The notes under the pieces: model-generated
What the model was told of the DNA's origin: nothing
Database searches by the model: none
The model's input: the letters and a program-made list of their open reading frames with translations, nothing else
Assembly: GCA_964438735.1 (NCBI GenBank)
Contig: CAYTLW010000112.1
Span: 1 to 25,637 of the forward strand
DNA length: 25,637 bases
Reading direction: 5' to 3'
From: CAYTLW01 sp964438735
Lineage (GTDB): Bacteria; Myxococcota_A; UBA9042
Part shown: positions 14,825 to 22,487 of the stretch, piece by piece
How the letters are laid out: every line of letters starts with the position of its first letter
How positions within the stretch are numbered: the stretch's first letter is position 1
Translations under genes and position numbers: made by a program

Positions 14825-17779
14825 ATGAGTCGAGGTGGTTGGGGCGATCAAGCGACCATGACGAGCGACCACGCGCCGCGTCCGGCTCGCCTCGGTCTGG
14901 TCATGGCCATCGCATGCGCCTGTTGTGTCGCGTTCTCGTCGCTGGCGACCGCTCAATCCACCTCGCCAGGCCCCCTGGCCCGCTCCCACATCAAGATCGA
15001 CGGCGCCGGCAAGTGCGGCAAGTGCCACGAACCCGGCGGTGGGCCCAGCGACAGGCTGTGCGTGAAGTGCCATGCAGAGGCGCGTAAGTCGACCTACCAC
15101 GACAAAATGGCACGGGATTCTGGCAAACCCTGCGCCAAGTGCCATCGCGACCACCACGGCCGCGACTTCCGCATGATCCGGTGGAAGCCGACCAAGAAGT
15201 TCGACCACCGAAAGACCGGCTATCCCCTGCGCGGTGAACACCGCAAGCTCGACTGCGCCAAGTGCCATACCCGTCCGCAGCGCTGGATGGGCCTGCAGCA
15301 GGCTTGCGCGAGCTGCCACAAGGACCCGCACGTGCCGACCTTGGGCCGGCAATGCAAGGACTGTCACTCCGAAGCGAGTTTTGTGCCGGCGCGGCGTTTT
15401 CAGCACGATCGGGCCCGCTTCAAGCTGCGCGGACGCCACCGCCAGGTGGACTGCGCCCAATGTCACAAGGGCACCGGCGCCAAGGCGCGCTACCGTGGGC
15501 TGGATTTCTCTGGCTGTGAGAGCTGCCACGCCGACCCGGTGCCGGGGCACAGCGCCGGCGTCGCCTGCAAACAATGCCATAGCGAGGCGGACTGGAAGAA
15601 AGTCCCCGCCCAGGCGGGTCGCGACCTGCACCAGCATACGAAGTTCCCCTTGCGCGGCGCCCACCGCCGGGTCGATTGCAATCGCTGCCACAAGGCGCGC
15701 AACGCCGGCGCCCCCACCATCGGCGCCAGATTGGGCCAGTTCCGCGGCCTGTCGACCGACTGCGCCAGCTGCCATGAGGACAAACACCGCGGCCAGTTCG
15801 GGCGCGATTGCGCCAGCTGCCACGTGGAGGAGAACTGGCGGGTCAAGAACACCCGCGCGTTCAATCACCGCAAGACCGGCTGGCCGCTCAAAGGCCGCCA
15901 TGCGCGTGTGCCCTGCGCCGGCTGCCACAGCAAGGGTGGCACCTACAAGCGGCGCTACTCGGGTGTGCGTGGCGATCGATGCACCCGCTGTCATACCGAC
16001 CCGCATGGCGGACCCTTCCCGTCGGTGAAGAATGGCAATCAGTGCAGCACCTGCCACGACGAGGTGGGCTTCCTGCCGGCGGCCTATGGCGTCGGTGAAC
16101 ACGCCCGGGCGGGCCTCGTCCTGGAAGGCGCCCACCGGGTTGTGGCCTGCCGACGCTGTCATCAGCCCGCCTCCGCAGCGACGCCGCCGCCGAATCGCAG
16201 CAAGAAGCGCGGCGCCAAGAAGCGGCGGGCCAAGAAGCGGCGCGTCAGCCGAGCCGCATCCCGGGTCGCGGTGCTGCGCGGCACCCCCAAAGAATGTCGC
16301 GACTGCCACAAGGACGTGCACGATGGCCAGTTCGCCAATCGCAAGCCGCCCCAGGACTGCACCAGCTGCCACGGCACCCTCTCCTTCGCCCAGGTGCGCT
16401 TCGACCACAACAAGAGCCGCTTCCCGCTGCAGGGTGTGCACGCCGAGGTCAAGTGCGCCGACTGCCACCTGCGCCCGGCGCCCGACAAGCCCGTGCGTTT
16501 TGCCGGCACGCCGCTGACCTGCGCCGGCTGCCACAAGGACATCCACCGCGGCCAGTTCGCAGCCGACGGCCCCAAGCGCGACTGCGACGGCTGCCACACG
16601 CCGGTCAAGGGCTTCAAGATCGACAAGTTCGACCATGCCAAGACGCGTTTTGCCCTGACCGGCCGCCACGCTTCGGTCGCCTGCACCGACTGCCACCGCA
16701 AACAGACCCTGCCCGGCGGCACCACGGCGGCGCATTATCGTCTCGGCGCGTTGACCTGCGGCCAATGCCACGCCAACCCGCACATCAAGAAGGGGCCCCT
16801 CAAGAAGAGACGGAGCGCCCGGGCCGCACCTGCCGGCACCTGGACCTGCGATCGCTGCCACCAGACGACCGCCTGGCGGGCCCTGGCCGACCGCATGGAG
16901 TTCGACCATGACGTCACCGGCGTACCCCTCACCGGCGCCCACGCCCGTGCGGCCTGCGGCGGCTGCCATCGCCCCCGTGCGCGCGACGCCAAGCTGCCCC
17001 GCGAGTGCGTCGGCTGTCACACCGATCCGCACCGACAGGAGCTGGGCCAGCGCTGCGATCGCTGCCACACCAGCCGCAACTGGCGCACGCCGCGCCGCTT
17101 CGTCGACCACCGTGGCAGCCGCTTCCCGCTCACCGGTGCCCACGCCATGGTCGACTGCCGCTCCTGCCACAGCCGTCAGGGACGCGACACCTGGCGCGGC
17201 ACGCCGACCACTTGCGATGCCTGCCACAAGGATCGGGCGCAGATCGTAGTGAGCTTCAACCACAGCAACATCGGCGTCGGCTGCAGCCGCTGTCACTCGA
17301 CGTTCGCCTGGGCACCCTCGCGCATCAACCACGACCTGTGGTGGCCCCTGATCGGGCGTCACAAGCTCATCGAGAGCCAGTGCACCAAGTGCCACACGGG
17401 GGGTTCGTTCACGGCGGCGTCGCCATCGTGCGCCTTCTGCCACGGCGACCTGGTGGCCAAGGGCAAGACCCACCCCGACCACAAGGCGCTCGGCTTCCCG
17501 TCTGACTGCGGAAAGTGCCACACGCCCCATGCCTGGTCATCACTGCGCAATACCTGGCACGAGGGCTTCTTCCCCATCGCCGGCGGTGACCACGCCCGCT
17601 ATGCCAACAACTGCAGCAGCTGCCACCCCACCGGCATGGGCGGCGGCAAATTCGACTGCATCCATTGTCACGATGGCGAACACGACAAGGGCAAGATGGA
17701 CGGCGAACACAACGACATCGGTGGCTACCAGTGGGCCAACGCGGCATGCTTGCAATGCCACCCCGACGGCAAGGAGTAG
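14825..17779 (+). CDS. Exported 36-haem cytochrome c built of ten three-haem repeats
   Basis: The 984-residue protein has a signal peptide (hydrophobic LGLVMAIACACCVAFSSLATA, about 23-43; likely cleavage ATA-QS) and no lipobox. I count 36 CXXCH haem-attachment motifs: three N-terminal, ten repeats of three, and three C-terminal. Each repeat follows a pattern close to F-x-H-x-x-T-x-F-P-L-x-G-x-H-x-x-V-x-C-x-x-CH, then CxxCHxDxH, then CxxCHxxxxW. Many extra His could give bis-His coordination. Two basic inserts (residues about 458-480, and about 655-670) interrupt repeats 5 and 7. A GGGGGAGGG run lies immediately before ATG 14825; ATG 14858 is an alternative start that keeps the signal. It is the first of four tightly spaced genes. 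A role as a long electron conductor in periplasm or outside the cell is inference. Confidence 0.92.
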   Translation: MSRGGWGDQATMTSDHAPRPARLGLVMAIACACCVAFSSLATAQSTSPGPLARSHIKIDGAGKCGKCHEPGGGPSDRLCVKCHAEARKSTYHDKMARDSGKPCAKCHRDHHGRDFRMIRWKPTKKFDHRKTGYPLRGEHRKLDCAKCHTRPQRWMGLQQACASCHKDPHVPTLGRQCKDCHSEASFVPARRFQHDRARFKLRGRHRQVDCAQCHKGTGAKARYRGLDFSGCESCHADPVPGHSAGVACKQCHSEADWKKVPAQAGRDLHQHTKFPLRGAHRRVDCNRCHKARNAGAPTIGARLGQFRGLSTDCASCHEDKHRGQFGRDCASCHVEENWRVKNTRAFNHRKTGWPLKGRHARVPCAGCHSKGGTYKRRYSGVRGDRCTRCHTDPHGGPFPSVKNGNQCSTCHDEVGFLPAAYGVGEHARAGLVLEGAHRVVACRRCHQPASAATPPPNRSKKRGAKKRRAKKRRVSRAASRVAVLRGTPKECRDCHKDVHDGQFANRKPPQDCTSCHGTLSFAQVRFDHNKSRFPLQGVHAEVKCADCHLRPAPDKPVRFAGTPLTCAGCHKDIHRGQFAADGPKRDCDGCHTPVKGFKIDKFDHAKTRFALTGRHASVACTDCHRKQTLPGGTTAAHYRLGALTCGQCHANPHIKKGPLKKRRSARAAPAGTWTCDRCHQTTAWRALADRMEFDHDVTGVPLTGAHARAACGGCHRPRARDAKLPRECVGCHTDPHRQELGQRCDRCHTSRNWRTPRRFVDHRGSRFPLTGAHAMVDCRSCHSRQGRDTWRGTPTTCDACHKDRAQIVVSFNHSNIGVGCSRCHSTFAWAPSRINHDLWWPLIGRHKLIESQCTKCHTGGSFTAASPSCAFCHGDLVAKGKTHPDHKALGFPSDCGKCHTPHAWSSLRNTWHEGFFPIAGGDHARYANNCSSCHPTGMGGGKFDCIHCHDGEHDKGKMDGEHNDIGGYQWANAACLQCHPDGKE

Positions 17780-17782
17780 CGG

Positions 17783-18475
17783 TTGCAGAAGGCGTCCTCG
17801 GCGGGATGGATGAGACGGTCACAGCTGGCGCTGCGCTGGTTGGGGCTGGTTGCGCTCGCCGTTGCCTGCGAAGGAGAGCCGCTGGCATCAGGTGGCGACG
17901 GGCCGACCACGTCCATCGCCTGCGTGGATTGCCACCTGGTGGACTACGAAAAGACGAGCAATCCGCCCCACAAGATCAACAAATACGCCACGACCTGTAC
18001 GGACTGCCACACCACCGAGAGCTGGCATGGCGGCGAGAACTTCAAGCATCCTGTCAGCTTCCCGTTGACCGGCAAGCACGCCACGGTGCCCTGTTCCGGC
18101 TGCCACGCGACCGAACCCAGCCCTTCGTCCGAGTGCGTCGGCTGCCACAAGGATGACTGGGAGTTCAGCATCGCGCCGCCGCATAAACAGGCCGGCATCC
18201 CACAGCAATGCAGCGACTGCCACACCGACGCCGGCTGGCAGGGGGCCAAGTTCACCAAACACGAAGACGTCTTCCCACTGGCGACCAGCGACAAGCATAA
18301 CGGCATCGCCTGCACGACCTGTCATAACGACCCGACGGAATACCTGACCGTCAACTGCCTGGCCGCCTGTCACACCAAGGACGAGACGGACAAGGAGCAC
18401 GACGAAGAATTCGGCTACGAGTACAACACGCCGGCCTGCCTGTCCTGCCATCCGAAGGGTTCAGCAGATGATTAG
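17783..18475 (+). CDS. Multihaem cytochrome c lipoprotein (seven CXXCH plus one CX3CH)
   Basis: The 230 residues begin with a lipoprotein signal (LGLVALAVAC, Cys29). Haem motifs in order are CVDCH, CTDCH, CSGCH, CVGCH, CSDCH, CTTCH, CLAACH and CLSCH. The seventh has three residues between the Cys. One three-haem repeat of the same kind as in the 36-haem protein is present (FKHPVSFPLTGKHATVPC), and the last three motifs align with that protein's C terminus, so the two are paralogues of different length. TTG 17783 is preferred because AAGGAG (17771-17776) lies 6 bases upstream, inside the previous gene's end; ATG 17810 is an alternative. The gap to the upstream stop is 3 bases and the stop overlaps the barrel gene by 8 bases. 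It is likely anchored in the outer membrane's inner leaflet or at the surface. Confidence 0.9.
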   Translation: MQKASSAGWMRRSQLALRWLGLVALAVACEGEPLASGGDGPTTSIACVDCHLVDYEKTSNPPHKINKYATTCTDCHTTESWHGGENFKHPVSFPLTGKHATVPCSGCHATEPSPSSECVGCHKDDWEFSIAPPHKQAGIPQQCSDCHTDAGWQGAKFTKHEDVFPLATSDKHNGIACTTCHNDPTEYLTVNCLAACHTKDETDKEHDEEFGYEYNTPACLSCHPKGSADD

Positions 18476-20228
18476 GGTTCTCCTGTCATCGGGTCGCCCG
18501 GCGCACCTTGTTGCGATGATTTCGCTTGTCCTGGCCATGGCTGCGTCCGATGCACAAGCGGCCAAGGTGGTGCAGGTCACCGGCCGAACCACCGCCAGCG
18601 CCCATGGCGAGGCCTACCTGCAATTGGCGCCGCGGGAAGTGCTGCAGAAGGGCGACAAGCTGTCGGGGCCTGGTGGGGTCGCGATTCCGGTTCTGGAGGT
18701 CGTCGGCCGGCGCGCCAGGGTGCAACTGTCGCGCCGCGGCGCCCTGCGCAAGGGCGATTCCATCTCGACGCCGGCATCGGGCAACAAGAAGCCACCCGCG
18801 GAGTTGCCGCAACTGACCGATTGGAAGGTCAAGGGCGGCGACGCGGGCACCGCCGGTGACCCGACCCTGTGGCCGGCGGCGTGGCGACGCCTGCGGGTGG
18901 CGGGACGTACCTTGATCGAAGCCAGGACCGGGCTCGGCACCGGCCTGCCCGCGGGACGTTTGCGCGGCGATATGACCCTCATCGGCTACGGTCTGCTGGG
19001 GCCGGGCGGCGGTCTCGGTGCCGTGCGCCTGAGCAGCCGCCTGGATGTACCCCAGGTGGCCGGACTGCCACTGGACTATCGGCACGAGTTGTCGCTCTAC
19101 CTGGACAGCATCGGCACCGACCAGGGAGGCTTCCGCGCCCGTCGCCCGCTGGAGGTGCGACGGCTGGAGCTCGCCCTGGCCGTAGATCCCGGTCGCGCCT
19201 GGGGCGGACGTCTTGGTCGCGTCGTGGTCGCCGACGGCGCCGGCCAGCAGGTGGTCGATGGCGCTGCGGCCAGCTACCTGGTGGGCGAAGCCGTGCAGGT
19301 GGATGTCTACGGCGGCGTGGGCCCGGACATGGTCAGCCTGGCGCCGCGCTTCGATGTGGGCCGCTTCGGCGCCGGCGCCACCTGGCAGGGCCGCCTCTTC
19401 GGCGCCGCCGCCCTGGCCTCCCTGGCGTGGGGTGGCTCAACCTTCGATGGCGGCCTCGATCGCCAGCTTCTCGGCACTCGGTTGCACATGAACCTGCCCT
19501 GGGGCGGCCGCCTGCAGGGCCAGTTCGACGCAGCCTTGCAGCAGCCCGATCAGGGGGCCGACGGCGGCGCTACGACCGCCAAGGCGCCGTTGCAGCCGCA
19601 TCGCGCCTGGCTCTCCTTGTCCAGCCCCGAGTTCGCCGGCTGGCGCGCCCGCCTGCGCTACAGCTACTACCGCGCCATGCCCGATCGCGAGCTGCTGGCG
19701 ACCATGAACTGGCACGTCTTCACCGCCAGCCGACAGCATGACCTCTACCTGCAATTCGACGGGCCGCAGGGCGATGGCTGGTGGTGGATGCCGGCGCTCT
19801 GGGCCGGCCACCGAGCCACCGACGACAAGATGCACGGCTTCCGCGTCGGCGGCACCGTGCGCGCGGGCCTGAACGCAGGCCGCTGGACCTGGAGCACCGC
19901 CCTGAGCGGCCAGAGCCCCATCTCGCGGCAGGCCATGGCCTGGATCGGCGGCGCGTTGCGCGGCGGCGCCCTCTCCCTGGGCTGCCGCTGGCGCTACAAC
20001 GACGCCCTTGCCCTGTCCGGGCGCCTGTCCGGTCATATGGACGAGGTCCTGCCCATCGAGACCACCGCCTGGCGGGCCGGCGCGCGACTGGGCGTCGACT
20101 GGATGCGCGGACCCTGGCTGGTGGACGTGGGTGTCGGGCTGGACAAGGGCATTGTCGTCGACACACCCTGGGCCAAAGACGCGGTCGACTGGCTGGACGC
20201 CACCTTGATGGTCCGACGGGCATTCTGA
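18468..20228 (+). CDS. Predicted outer-membrane beta-barrel (porin-like) protein of the cytochrome operon
   Basis: This 586-residue protein has a signal peptide (LVAMISLVLAMAASDAQA, cleavage near residue 32). A small N-terminal domain of about 65 residues follows (AYLQLAPREVLQKGDKL, later GALRKGDSI), which looks like an SH3-like or FecR-like beta fold. After a Pro-rich linker the rest consists of alternating hydrophobic/polar strands with Gly turns and aromatic girdles, such as RHELSLYLDSI and WRARLRYSYYRAM, and it ends in VRRAF. A terminal Phe is the outer-membrane barrel insertion signal. It overlaps the cytochrome lipoprotein by 8 bases, so the two are translationally coupled. By analogy with porin-cytochrome complexes (MtrB, OmbB) it may be the sleeve for the cytochrome lipoprotein. 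The sequence itself shows no family motif I recognise. Confidence 0.72.
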   Translation: MIRVLLSSGRPAHLVAMISLVLAMAASDAQAAKVVQVTGRTTASAHGEAYLQLAPREVLQKGDKLSGPGGVAIPVLEVVGRRARVQLSRRGALRKGDSISTPASGNKKPPAELPQLTDWKVKGGDAGTAGDPTLWPAAWRRLRVAGRTLIEARTGLGTGLPAGRLRGDMTLIGYGLLGPGGGLGAVRLSSRLDVPQVAGLPLDYRHELSLYLDSIGTDQGGFRARRPLEVRRLELALAVDPGRAWGGRLGRVVVADGAGQQVVDGAAASYLVGEAVQVDVYGGVGPDMVSLAPRFDVGRFGAGATWQGRLFGAAALASLAWGGSTFDGGLDRQLLGTRLHMNLPWGGRLQGQFDAALQQPDQGADGGATTAKAPLQPHRAWLSLSSPEFAGWRARLRYSYYRAMPDRELLATMNWHVFTASRQHDLYLQFDGPQGDGWWWMPALWAGHRATDDKMHGFRVGGTVRAGLNAGRWTWSTALSGQSPISRQAMAWIGGALRGGALSLGCRWRYNDALALSGRLSGHMDEVLPIETTAWRAGARLGVDWMRGPWLVDVGVGLDKGIVVDTPWAKDAVDWLDATLMVRRAF

Positions 20229-20236
20229 GCCTGCGT

Positions 20237-20241
20237 GGAGG
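20237..20241 (+). promoter_or_regulatory. Ribosome binding site that fixes a TTG start
   Basis: GGAGG lies 7 bases before TTG 20249. No ATG or GTG in this frame gives a sensible N terminus there, and the frame open further upstream lies entirely within the barrel gene. The first transmembrane helix starts about 10 codons after this TTG. Confidence 0.75.
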
Positions 20242-20248
20242 AATCGGT

Positions 20249-22459
20249 TTGAAGCGACCCAAGCTCTCGCCCAACGCCATCGATCTGCTGGTCCTGCTGC
20301 TGGGCATGGCCGCAGTGGTCGTGCTGTGGTCCCTGTGGCGCGACTTCTACGAGACCCCATTGGAGGAGCTGGTCGACCACCCACGCTACGACGAGCTCAA
20401 GTCGGGTGGCTCTATGGGCAAGCTCCTGGGCACGGTGGCGGCGCTCATGTTCAGCCTGAACCTGCTCTACCTGCCGCGACGTCGCCTGCGCATCGCCCGT
20501 CGCCTGGCCAGTTTGCGTCACTGGATGACCCTGCACGTCTTCTTTGGCCTGGTCGGCGGCGGCCTGGTGGCGCTGCATTCCGTATTCCGCATGACCAGCG
20601 AGGCTGCGGGACTCTCCGCCATGGCCTTGACCGCCCTGGTCGTCACGGGTGTGGTCGGTCGCTACATCTACGCCATGGTGCCCCACACGGCATCGGGCGA
20701 AGAGGAGCCCGAGGGCCTCGCCGGCGTCGCAGAGGGCGCGCTGACCCAGTTGATGGACCTGCTGGGCGATGACCACGCCCTGGTCGCCGATTCTCGACGC
20801 CTGGGCATGGTGGGCCGTCCGCCGCAACGGAACTTCGTGCTGGCGATCCTGCAGATGCCTCTGGCGCCACCGAAACGGCTGTTTGCGCGCATCCAGATCG
20901 GACGCCTGCTCAAGCGTCACGAAGGGGCCTTGGATGGCATCGGCTGGCAGCGCGTCGAGGCCAACGCTCGCAAGGCGGTGGACGCCGGCCACGCCTTCCA
21001 ACTCGCCGGACAGGCGGCCCGCATCCTGCGCTCCTGGCGCTTTCTGCACCTGGCTTTCGCCCTGGTCCTCGTCTGGACGGCCTGGGTGCACATCCAGAGC
21101 GCCTTCGACCACGGCGCTGGCTACGACCTGCCCGGCGGTCTGCTGCACTGGGTGGCCGGCATCGCAGGCGTGACGGCCATCGTGTTGGCGTTCGAGACCC
21201 GTCATCGACTGCGCCATCGCCGCAGCAAAGTGAAGTACAAAGCCACTGACGGGCCGCCTCCCGAGCCGCCCCCCACCCTGCATCCCTACATCGACCCCAA
21301 CATCTGCATGGGCAGCGCGGCCTGTGTCTCCGCGTGCCCCGAGGGCGACATCCTGGGCCTGCTGGACGGCAGATCCCGCCTCGTCGGTCCCTCCCACTGC
21401 ATCGGCCACGGCGAGTGCGCCCGCAACTGCCCGGTGGACGCCATCACGCTGGTCTTCGGCAGCCTCAAGCGCGGCGTCGACATCCCGGACGTGTCGCAAC
21501 ATTTCGAGTCGTCCGTGCCGGGCATCTACCTGATCGGGGAGCTCACCGGCATGGGCTTGATTCGCAATGCGGTCATCCAGGCCAACCAGGCCGTCGCGCA
21601 CCTGCTCAAGCAGCGCAAACAGGACAGCGGGCCGCCGCCCGACGACATGGTCGATGTGGCCATCATCGGCGCCGGACCTGCCGGCATCGCCGCCACCCTG
21701 CAGTGCATGGCCGCCGGGCTGCGCACCATCACCCTGGAGCAGGAGCCCGACGTGGGCGGCGCCGCACGCCACTATCCGCGCCGAAAGCTGGTCATGACCG
21801 CGCCCATGGAGCTGGGCCTGTACGGCAAGGTCCGCCTGACCGAGGTCCGCAAGGAAGAGCTCATCGAACTCTGGCAGGACGTGCAGGAGCGCACCGGCCT
21901 GCAGGTGGAGTGCGGCGTCTCGGTCAAAGGCATCGAGCACCTGGGAGACGGTGAGGGGTTTGTCGTCCTGGGCGGCGGACGACGATTCCGCGCCCGCCGG
22001 CTGATGCTGGCGGTCGGCCGTCGCGGTACACCACGCCGGCTGGGCGTGCCAGGCGAGCAGCGACCGTCGGTGGTCTACACACTGCTCGAGCCGGAGCAGT
22101 ACGCCGGCCGCGAGGTCATCGTGACCGGTGGCGGCGACTCGGCCCTGGAGGCCGCCTGCAGCCTTGCGGAAGCGGGCGCCACGGGCGTGCACCTGGTGCA
22201 CCGCAGGGCGGGCTTCGACCGGGCCAGGCAGCGCAATCGAGAACGACTGCAGGCGCTGGTCGATGGCGGACAGGTCCAGTTGCATCTGGAACAGAGCATC
22301 GCGCGCATCGACGACGGCGAGGTGGCGCTCGATGGCGACGGCGCGGTATTGCCCACCGACGACGTCATCGTCTGCATCGGCGGCACCATGCCCACCGGAC
22401 TGCTGGATGCTGCTGGCGCCCGCGTGGCGAAACACTTCGGCCGGCCGCACGCCAGTTGA
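20249..22459 (+). CDS. Membrane di-haem cytochrome b / atypical ferredoxin / NAD(P)H-FAD oxidoreductase fusion
   Basis: The 736 residues fuse three parts. (1) A membrane part (1-310) has about six helices. Two carry His pairs with 13 residues between (His96/His110 and His267/His281), the signature of a four-helix bundle holding two b haems across the membrane. (2) A ferredoxin-like part (about 345-405) has C353-x5-C359-x3-C363-P and C384-x5-C390-x3-C394-P. Both loops lack the usual second Cys, with Ser and His in its place. (3) A thioredoxin-reductase-like flavoprotein (about 470-736) has the FAD motif GAGPAG (474-479), the NAD(P)H motif GGGDS (627-631) and a closing VIVCIGG segment, but no redox CXXC. 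Electrons probably pass from NAD(P)H through FAD and FeS to the b haems, then to quinone or periplasmic cytochromes; the reverse direction is possible. It starts 20 bases after the barrel gene. Confidence 0.87.
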   Translation: MKRPKLSPNAIDLLVLLLGMAAVVVLWSLWRDFYETPLEELVDHPRYDELKSGGSMGKLLGTVAALMFSLNLLYLPRRRLRIARRLASLRHWMTLHVFFGLVGGGLVALHSVFRMTSEAAGLSAMALTALVVTGVVGRYIYAMVPHTASGEEEPEGLAGVAEGALTQLMDLLGDDHALVADSRRLGMVGRPPQRNFVLAILQMPLAPPKRLFARIQIGRLLKRHEGALDGIGWQRVEANARKAVDAGHAFQLAGQAARILRSWRFLHLAFALVLVWTAWVHIQSAFDHGAGYDLPGGLLHWVAGIAGVTAIVLAFETRHRLRHRRSKVKYKATDGPPPEPPPTLHPYIDPNICMGSAACVSACPEGDILGLLDGRSRLVGPSHCIGHGECARNCPVDAITLVFGSLKRGVDIPDVSQHFESSVPGIYLIGELTGMGLIRNAVIQANQAVAHLLKQRKQDSGPPPDDMVDVAIIGAGPAGIAATLQCMAAGLRTITLEQEPDVGGAARHYPRRKLVMTAPMELGLYGKVRLTEVRKEELIELWQDVQERTGLQVECGVSVKGIEHLGDGEGFVVLGGGRRFRARRLMLAVGRRGTPRRLGVPGEQRPSVVYTLLEPEQYAGREVIVTGGGDSALEAACSLAEAGATGVHLVHRRAGFDRARQRNRERLQALVDGGQVQLHLEQSIARIDDGEVALDGDGAVLPTDDVIVCIGGTMPTGLLDAAGARVAKHFGRPHAS

Positions 22460-22487
22460 ATCGTCTCGTTGTCGCTCGAACTCCGAC

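Noticed and set aside
14756..17530. 924-codon minus-strand frame opposite the 36-haem cytochrome
   Set aside because: The sense strand has 36 CXXCH motifs and a signal peptide. The antisense product is a low-complexity Ala/Val/Gly sequence without motifs.
19781..20248. N-terminal extension of the NAD(P)H/cytochrome b fusion by 156 codons
   Set aside because: This part overlaps the barrel gene in another frame and encodes Arg/Pro-rich shadow sequence. TTG 20249 has GGAGG at the right spacing just before the first membrane helix.
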